A stretch of 64,000 nt of DNA from Podospora comata (lineage: Eukaryota; Ascomycota; Sordariomycetes; Sordariales; Podosporaceae). Position 1 is the stretch's first letter. Each line of letters starts with the position of its first letter. The stretch lies in assembly GCA_017354895.1 (NCBI GenBank), contig CP071494.1, positions 2,232,001-2,296,000 on the forward strand, written 5' to 3'. The notes under the pieces are model-generated. The model saw only the letters and a list, made by a program, of their open reading frames with translations. It had not been told where the DNA came from and did not search any database. Below, piece by piece: positions 58,728 through 64,000 of this stretch. The translations under genes and the position numbers were made by a program.

Positions 58728-59282
58728 TCACCTCGACGAGTCGTCTGATGAGGACTCGTCGCTATCATCGATGAAACCTTCCTCCAAGCTACGAGGTGTT
58801 AGCATACCATCCCAAGACATCAAAGGGCCATTCCCGCTTACTCTCTGCTTAACCTCCTCGAGCTGTCAATACTGTCACCAATGTTTCCACCTCTTCGGGT
58901 AGACTCATCCACATCCTCCAGCTCTTCCCCGTCTTCTGAATCAAACGACGGCCGACCACCAACAACGAGCCGATCAGCAAAGCCTGTGCTCCACCTAGAG
59001 GTAAATATCAGGCTACTAAGGCCGCCTGTTATCCTGGCCCTGAGCGAAGATGTCTGTTCGGATAAAGTGTCTATTGGGAGGTACTGGCTGTAACGGTTTC
59101 GATAGCGTTGCCACAAGGGGTAGAGGACAAACGTCGACAGGAGGAAGAGTATCAGAGATATTATGGCGGGGACAACCAGCGTCTGGGAGAAAAAAATCAT
59201 GTTAGTACATGTTCACTGCGAACTTGTTCTCAGAAGCTGACGGATATCTGGATACCTTGACGGCTGAGAATGTGGCTCCCAT
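58728..59282 (-). CDS. Small membrane protein with acidic tail, unknown function
   Basis: Three exons (59282-59256, 59182-58842, 58788-58728) give 142 residues in consistent phase. The third intron boundary has a GCTAAC branch and CGTAG acceptor. MGATFSAVK is followed by one long hydrophobic segment (TLVVPAIISLILFLLSTFVL) and a basic YPLWQRYRNRY, which predicts a single membrane span with a cytosolic C-terminus. The rest is polar and the tail is acidic and serine-rich (EEGFIDDSDESSSDDSSR), a good casein kinase 2 type target. I do not recognise a family. The clean intron structure supports a real gene. Confidence 0.65.
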
Positions 59283-60864
59283 GGTGTGGAGGTGTTCTAG
59301 AAGCAACAGTTGAGATTCTTCGGAGGGTGAGCTGCGTCGCAAAGTCTGAGTGTCAGGATGCTAATGATAACCACTCCAGTTGCATACATAGAATGTGCCC
59401 GCAAGAGGCAGCGAGGCTCTGTCAATCAATCAATCCACATGCCAGAAGCAGGACGGAAACGCGAAGCCTTGCTTGCTGCACGTCAACGAGCTCCAGCTTG
59501 GCACTCCGATTATTGTGGGGCCACGGACAATCACCCGCAACCCACCGTGCCCACCCAACCCACAGTGGACCCTACCCGTCAGCGGCGGCGCCCGCTTTTT
59601 AAGCAGCGAGGGTCTGTCTGTTCTGGCGGTTGATGAGATCCGATATGGATGTCTCTGCACATGCTGAGGTTGTGCAAACTACTCCTAATACGTCTCCAAC
59701 TAGCACCATTTCAGCTGCCTTGAAGACAATGGTGGCGGCAATGATCCCCATGCCCATTGGAGGCTCAGGAGCAAACGTACCGGTGGCCGTGGACAAATTA
59801 TCAGGCTGATCTACCACGGACACGTCGTGGTTTATTACCGCGCCCGTCTTTGGGCATCTTTGGTGTTCTAGTTATCCACTAGAAAGCGGGATAGCGACTC
59901 TAAGACCACCGTTGGAAATGAGCACCCCTCGTGACAAACGGGGACCAGGAAATTGCCAACAAAAATAGACGCCTGGCGGGGTTACCTACCGAGTACCTAC
60001 CCTACTCAACCTCAACTGTCACCTCCGGTCTGCTGTTGCTGCTAGCTCCTTTGGGGACAGAGTGATGAGAACAGACTCGGAAACAGAGAGCATCAAGTTG
60101 AAACAACATTTATCCCTCGCAACCACGCAACCTGAAGAGGGAGTTGGTTGAAGAAGAGGAAGGAAAAAGCGCGGGGTTGAAGAACAGGGTTCACCACCCA
60201 CCCGCACAGGCCACCACATGGCCCCTGTCTGAAAATATCCAGGGGCTGGTTTGGGCTAGGCCAGTTTCAGACCAGCGAACCCCCTTTGTCGACCCGTCCA
60301 GAGGCTCATCGGCTCATCGCACACTCCTCCATTCCTTATCGATTCTGAGAGATCCAGGGTGGTCCCCAGCTCCGCGTTCATTTTGTTATCCAGCCCGACA
60401 GAGAGCATCCCGGAGGTGTTTTGTGTTTTCGCAGGCCTTGCATCATTCTTTCCTTTTTCAAAAGAGACACCTATCAATGTTCCTCTTCTGTATGTCCACT
60501 GCTTGAGGTTCGCTGCTGCTGCTGTTGGAAAAAGCTTAATGCTAAACAGTGCCGGTTTATGCCACACAGAAAGACAACCTACCACCCCCGGCTCTGCGAA
60601 TCGCGGAATACAACCCCGGCCGCTTCCCACAAGAACATGAATGATGCGATGCGCTCTTGGTTTGAGACACCGAGTCCATTGACGACACCTTCCATCTTCT
60701 CCCGAGCCGACCCACTGCTGCCTCAGCATTGATCGAATTGCTCCAAGAGCTTCCCTTTTCCCAGTTTCCACATCTAGCTTGCTTGAGCTTCAGCCTCTAG
60801 CCGCAACCGAACGGCTGTTTCACGCCGTACCATCCATCCGGCGAACGACGACGACGACCACACC
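59283..60864. other. 1.6 kb divergent region upstream of the formin
   Basis: Holds the promoter of the small membrane protein and the promoter and leader of the formin. Several frames of 60-170 codons on both strands lack features. A CGA/GACGAC-rich leader lies just before the formin ATG. Confidence 0.5.
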
Positions 60865-63800
60865 ATGTCATCCCACGACAAGGCGAGGGCTTCCAGCGGG
60901 AAGGCCTCGTCCTTCTTCCACCGATCCAAGAACAAGGTCGACAAACGAACCACGGCCAACGATGCCCAATACTTGGCCACCGACAACGACGGTGCCAGCT
61001 CTGTACACTCGCGCAGCTCGCGCCATCAACGAGAGTCCTCGGTCATATCTCTCGATCGCCCAGACTCATCCGGCTCCGGCATCAATAACATGGCCGGAGT
61101 CATGACCACAATCCCATACGATGCCGTCCCGAGTGGCCGCCGCTCGCCCGTTCCCGTGGAATATCTCCCACAAGGCGATCAGATGCCCATTCGACTTCAA
61201 CCGCACCACTTAAACAAGGCCACCAGCGATTTTCATCAGTACCCAACTTTTGATACCCCTCAGCATGCTTCTAGTCCTAACCTCAGCACACCGCGCGTGC
61301 CCGCACACGCCTCTCCGAGCATATCTAATATCACAATGGCTACCACAGGCCGCCAGGCCCAATTTCAACAATGGGGACCGCCGCGAGAGGGCGGAGGTTC
61401 CAACAATTCCCGCTACAATTCATACATGACGACCACAACCAGGAGCTCTGGAGACAACGCAAGCATCATGTCAGGTAATACAGGATCCTACCATGACCAG
61501 GCCCAGGCCCAAGGACACAATCGCTTATCAAGAACAGCTTTGCCAAGCGCCTCTTCGCAGTCTTCCTTTTTGTCGCCGCACTCCCCCGCTCCCAGGGACG
61601 CCCGCAATACCAAGTTCCCGTCCGGATTCCAGAACAGCGACGGTTTCCAGTTTCCAAGGCCCACCGACGAATCGATCATCGAGCAAATGTTCCTTGCGCT
61701 CATGCAAAAAAGAGGATGGCACAATCTTCCGGACCAGGCCAAACGACAGATGGTGGCATACCCAGCCGACAAGAAATGGACCCTCATCTACCAGGACCGG
61801 CTTGCCGAGTGGCAGGGCGACCAGAAACGGAGACAGACCGCCAGGACAGGTCAGTACAGCAATGTTGATTTGACCCAGCTGCCAGACGAAGAGGGAAGCC
61901 CCGAATGGTACGTGCGCAAGGTTATGGAAAATGCGCTCGACTCAAAGGGCTTGGGCAGTTTGGAGGTCAACCTGCGGACGCAGCAGATCGGCTGGGTGAA
62001 GCGGTTTATCGAGTGCCAGGGCCAGGTTGCTTTGACGAACGTGCTGCTCAAGATCAACCGGAGGACGGTCAACGGCCCGACTCAGGACTCTGGAAAGGGC
62101 GACAAGAACCTCGACAAGGAGTACGACATTGTCAAGTGCCTCAAGGCGTTGATGAACAACAAGTTTGGAGCGGAAGATGCGCTGGCCCACCAGCAGGTCC
62201 TTGTGGCCTTGGTTGTGTCTCTGATATCGCCTCGGCTGACGACCCGGAAGCTGGTCAGCGAAGTGTTGACCTTTTTGTGCCATTGGAACGAGGGCAAGGG
62301 GCAGCTCAAGGTGATTGAGGCGATGGACGTGGTCAAGAATCAGCAAGGAGAAAACGGGAGATTTGATGCCTGGATGCGCCTAGTGGAGGTCACCATTGAT
62401 GGGCGGGGCAAGATGGGCAGCTTGGTCGGCGCGAGCGAGGAGGTGCGCAGCGGTGGCATCGGCATGGAGAACCTGCTGATGGAATACGCCGTGGCCACGC
62501 TCATCTTGATCAACATGTTCATCGACGCCCCTGAAAAGGACCTCCAGATGCGTGTGCATATCCGTGCGCAGTTTACGGCATGCGGCATCAAGCGGATGCT
62601 GAACAAGATGGAGGCGTTTCAGTACGACCTCATCGACAAGCAGATCGAGAGGTTCCGAACCAACGAGGCCATCGACTATGAGGATATGTTTGAGAGGGAG
62701 AACAGCAGTATTAAGGACAGCGTGGAGGGGGAAGTCAGGGACCTCAATGACCCAGTACAGATTGTTGACGCTATTCAGCAGCGGCTGAAGGGGAGTAAAA
62801 CGCAGGATTACTTCATCTCGGCTTTGCAGCATTTGCTTCTAATCAGGGAGAATGATGGCGAGGAACGGTTGCGCATGTTCCAGCTGGTGGATGCCATGTT
62901 GAGTTATGTGGCTATGGATCGGCGTTTGCCGGATATGGACCTGAAGCAAAGCCTGAATTTTACTGTGCAAAACCTTCTCGACAAGCTGCATACCGACTCG
63001 GAAGCTCGACAGGCTTTCGATGAAGCTACTGAGCAACGGCGCATTGCCGAGGCTGCCCTGGCAGAGCGCGATGAGCTTAGAGAAAGGATAGCGATGGGCG
63101 CCGATGGCCTCGTGGCCAAGCTTCAGAAGCAGATTGATGAACAGGCCAGGTTTATCGATGCTCAAAGACGACAGGCCGAGGGTCTCAAGTCTGAGATGGA
63201 TAACCTCCAGACGCTCAGAGCGAAGGAGGCCCAGCGTTACGAGTTGGAAACACGCGAGCTGTATCTCATGCTTCGCGATGCCCAGGATGTTGCTGCTTCC
63301 AACGCTGCCAAGGGTAACAAGCTCGGGGAGGAGGATCCAGCTGCCATGCAGGGCATTTTGGATCGCGAGAGGCTCATGGGCCGTCTTCAGATGCAGCTTG
63401 AGCGGCAAAAGACGGTGTATAAGCTGGAAGGCAGAGTCTGGGGAGAGTCTGTGGGTCCATCAGACAGACTACGTGCTCTGCGTGAGGAGATGGATGGCTT
63501 TGGCGGTGCGGCTGATCATCCTGACGGTCCGGCTCCCAGAGACTTCACCAATAGCATGCTCGGCAGTGTCAAGAGGTCAACCAGGATACCGCGGAAACCT
63601 CTTGGACCTCGTGGTGAGCGGCAAGCGACAGAGGATGACGTACTGGAAGAGGATATCGATGAGGAAGATGATGCCATCATTATCGAGAAGCCTCGCCTGG
63701 TTGAGTACAAGCGGCCTGTATTGGATCCCAAGAAGGCTGCTGGCATGTTCAACGAGCTCCAGGGCAAGGTGCAGCGATACGATGCCAGTGACTCCGAAGA

Positions 63801-64000
63801 CAACGATGGCATCACTACCGGTCCCTCCCATCCAAGCTTGGAGGCACAGGCTCCTGCTACTCCCAGCGACAATGAGCCGCCCAAGATTCGGATCACGGAC
63901 ACCTCACCAGCGGCTCCTGCCCCTCCCGGCCCGGCTGCTGGCGGTCCTCCACCACCGCCTCCTCCTCCCCCCCCGCCCATGCCCGGGAGACTTCCGGGAG
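60865..64000 (+). CDS. Formin, SepA/Bni1 type (3' part outside window)
   Basis: The frame opened at ATG 60865 stays open to the window edge, 1045 codons without an intron. The N-terminal 260 residues are serine-rich and disordered. The GTPase-binding domain begins near residue 268 with DESIIEQMFLALMQKRGWHN. The FH3 region follows (LGSLEVNLRTQQIGWVKRFI, KCLKALMNNKFGAEDAL, LTFLCHWNEGKGQ, LMEYAVATLILINMFI, RAQFTACGIKRML). A coiled coil lies around 720-850. The FH1 proline tract starts near residue 1028 and is cut by the edge. The FH2 domain lies outside. Formins nucleate actin cables and contractile rings under Rho control; the cables serve the class V myosin encoded in this window. The start was chosen as the first ATG after an in-frame-free leader. 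Confidence 0.95.
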   Translation, partial: MSSHDKARASSGKASSFFHRSKNKVDKRTTANDAQYLATDNDGASSVHSRSSRHQRESSVISLDRPDSSGSGINNMAGVMTTIPYDAVPSGRRSPVPVEYLPQGDQMPIRLQPHHLNKATSDFHQYPTFDTPQHASSPNLSTPRVPAHASPSISNITMATTGRQAQFQQWGPPREGGGSNNSRYNSYMTTTTRSSGDNASIMSGNTGSYHDQAQAQGHNRLSRTALPSASSQSSFLSPHSPAPRDARNTKFPSGFQNSDGFQFPRPTDESIIEQMFLALMQKRGWHNLPDQAKRQMVAYPADKKWTLIYQDRLAEWQGDQKRRQTARTGQYSNVDLTQLPDEEGSPEWYVRKVMENALDSKGLGSLEVNLRTQQIGWVKRFIECQGQVALTNVLLKINRRTVNGPTQDSGKGDKNLDKEYDIVKCLKALMNNKFGAEDALAHQQVLVALVVSLISPRLTTRKLVSEVLTFLCHWNEGKGQLKVIEAMDVVKNQQGENGRFDAWMRLVEVTIDGRGKMGSLVGASEEVRSGGIGMENLLMEYAVATLILINMFIDAPEKDLQMRVHIRAQFTACGIKRMLNKMEAFQYDLIDKQIERFRTNEAIDYEDMFERENSSIKDSVEGEVRDLNDPVQIVDAIQQRLKGSKTQDYFISALQHLLLIRENDGEERLRMFQLVDAMLSYVAMDRRLPDMDLKQSLNFTVQNLLDKLHTDSEARQAFDEATEQRRIAEAALAERDELRERIAMGADGLVAKLQKQIDEQARFIDAQRRQAEGLKSEMDNLQTLRAKEAQRYELETRELYLMLRDAQDVAASNAAKGNKLGEEDPAAMQGILDRERLMGRLQMQLERQKTVYKLEGRVWGESVGPSDRLRALREEMDGFGGAADHPDGPAPRDFTNSMLGSVKRSTRIPRKPLGPRGERQATEDDVLEEDIDEEDDAIIIEKPRLVEYKRPVLDPKKAAGMFNELQGKVQRYDASDSEDNDGITTGPSHPSLEAQAPATPSDNEPPKIRITDTSPAAPAPPGPAAGGPPPPPPPPPPPMPGRLPG

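Noticed and set aside
58216-58731. A 171-codon minus frame after the small membrane protein
   Set aside because: It overlaps the stop of a well-spliced gene and shows no protein features.

Overview
The window reads as nuclear DNA of a filamentous ascomycete, most likely a Sordariomycete close to the Sordariales. Genes are split by short introns of roughly 50 to 110 bases with GTAAGT/GTGAGT/GTACGT donors, CTAAC or CTGAC branch points and YAG acceptors. Coding DNA is GC-rich at third positions. The gene content is fungal: a GH115 xylan alpha-glucuronidase, a class V myosin, a Bni1/SepA-type formin, a Zn2Cys6 regulator, a P5B ATPase with the PPALP motif, and NB-ARC/TPR remnants. Gene models were assembled by hand from open frames and splice signals. 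Exon lengths were checked for phase wherever a complete intact model is given. No database search was possible.

Layout. Positions 1-7258 hold an alpha/beta hydrolase cut by the left edge, a secreted GH115 enzyme, and SRP72 of the signal recognition particle. Positions 7739-13526 form a block of three broken genes: a dipeptidyl peptidase III, a membrane-anchored fungal protein, and an NB-ARC/TPR NLR-like gene. All three still match their families but carry frameshifts, and the NLR also has a nonsense codon. Positions 14587-21729 return to intact genes: Rheb GTPase, seryl-tRNA synthetase, ITPase and a UFM1-type C78 peptidase. A long imperfect hairpin lies between Rheb and SerRS. Positions 21730-25537 are gene-poor.

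Positions 25538-48193 hold a small Zn2Cys6 protein, Fap7/adenylate kinase 6, a 1589-residue class V myosin, phosphoglycerate dehydrogenase, NAP1, a P5B cation/polyamine-type ATPase, and a 58-residue protein that looks mitochondrial. Positions 48827-64000 hold the Bur1/CDK9 kinase, an arginine- and acid-rich hypothetical gene, two membrane or lysine-rich proteins of uncertain relation, the Pop8 subunit of RNase P/MRP, protein phosphatase 5, a small membrane protein, and the 5' part of a formin cut by the right edge inside its FH1 proline tract.

Most intact genes are housekeeping: translation and RNA (SRP72, SerRS, Fap7, Pop8), chromatin and transcription (NAP1, Bur1), polarity and transport (myosin V, formin), and signalling (Rheb, PP5). 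They are not an operon or an obvious cluster. The accessory character lies in the 7.7-13.5 kb pseudogene block and the gene-poor 21.7-25.5 kb stretch. The observations most worth a second look are that block, the roughly 140-base hairpin whose arms differ mostly by transitions, an open in-frame extension beyond the myosin V stop, and several uncertain 3' exons. I did not find a convincing new multi-gene system.
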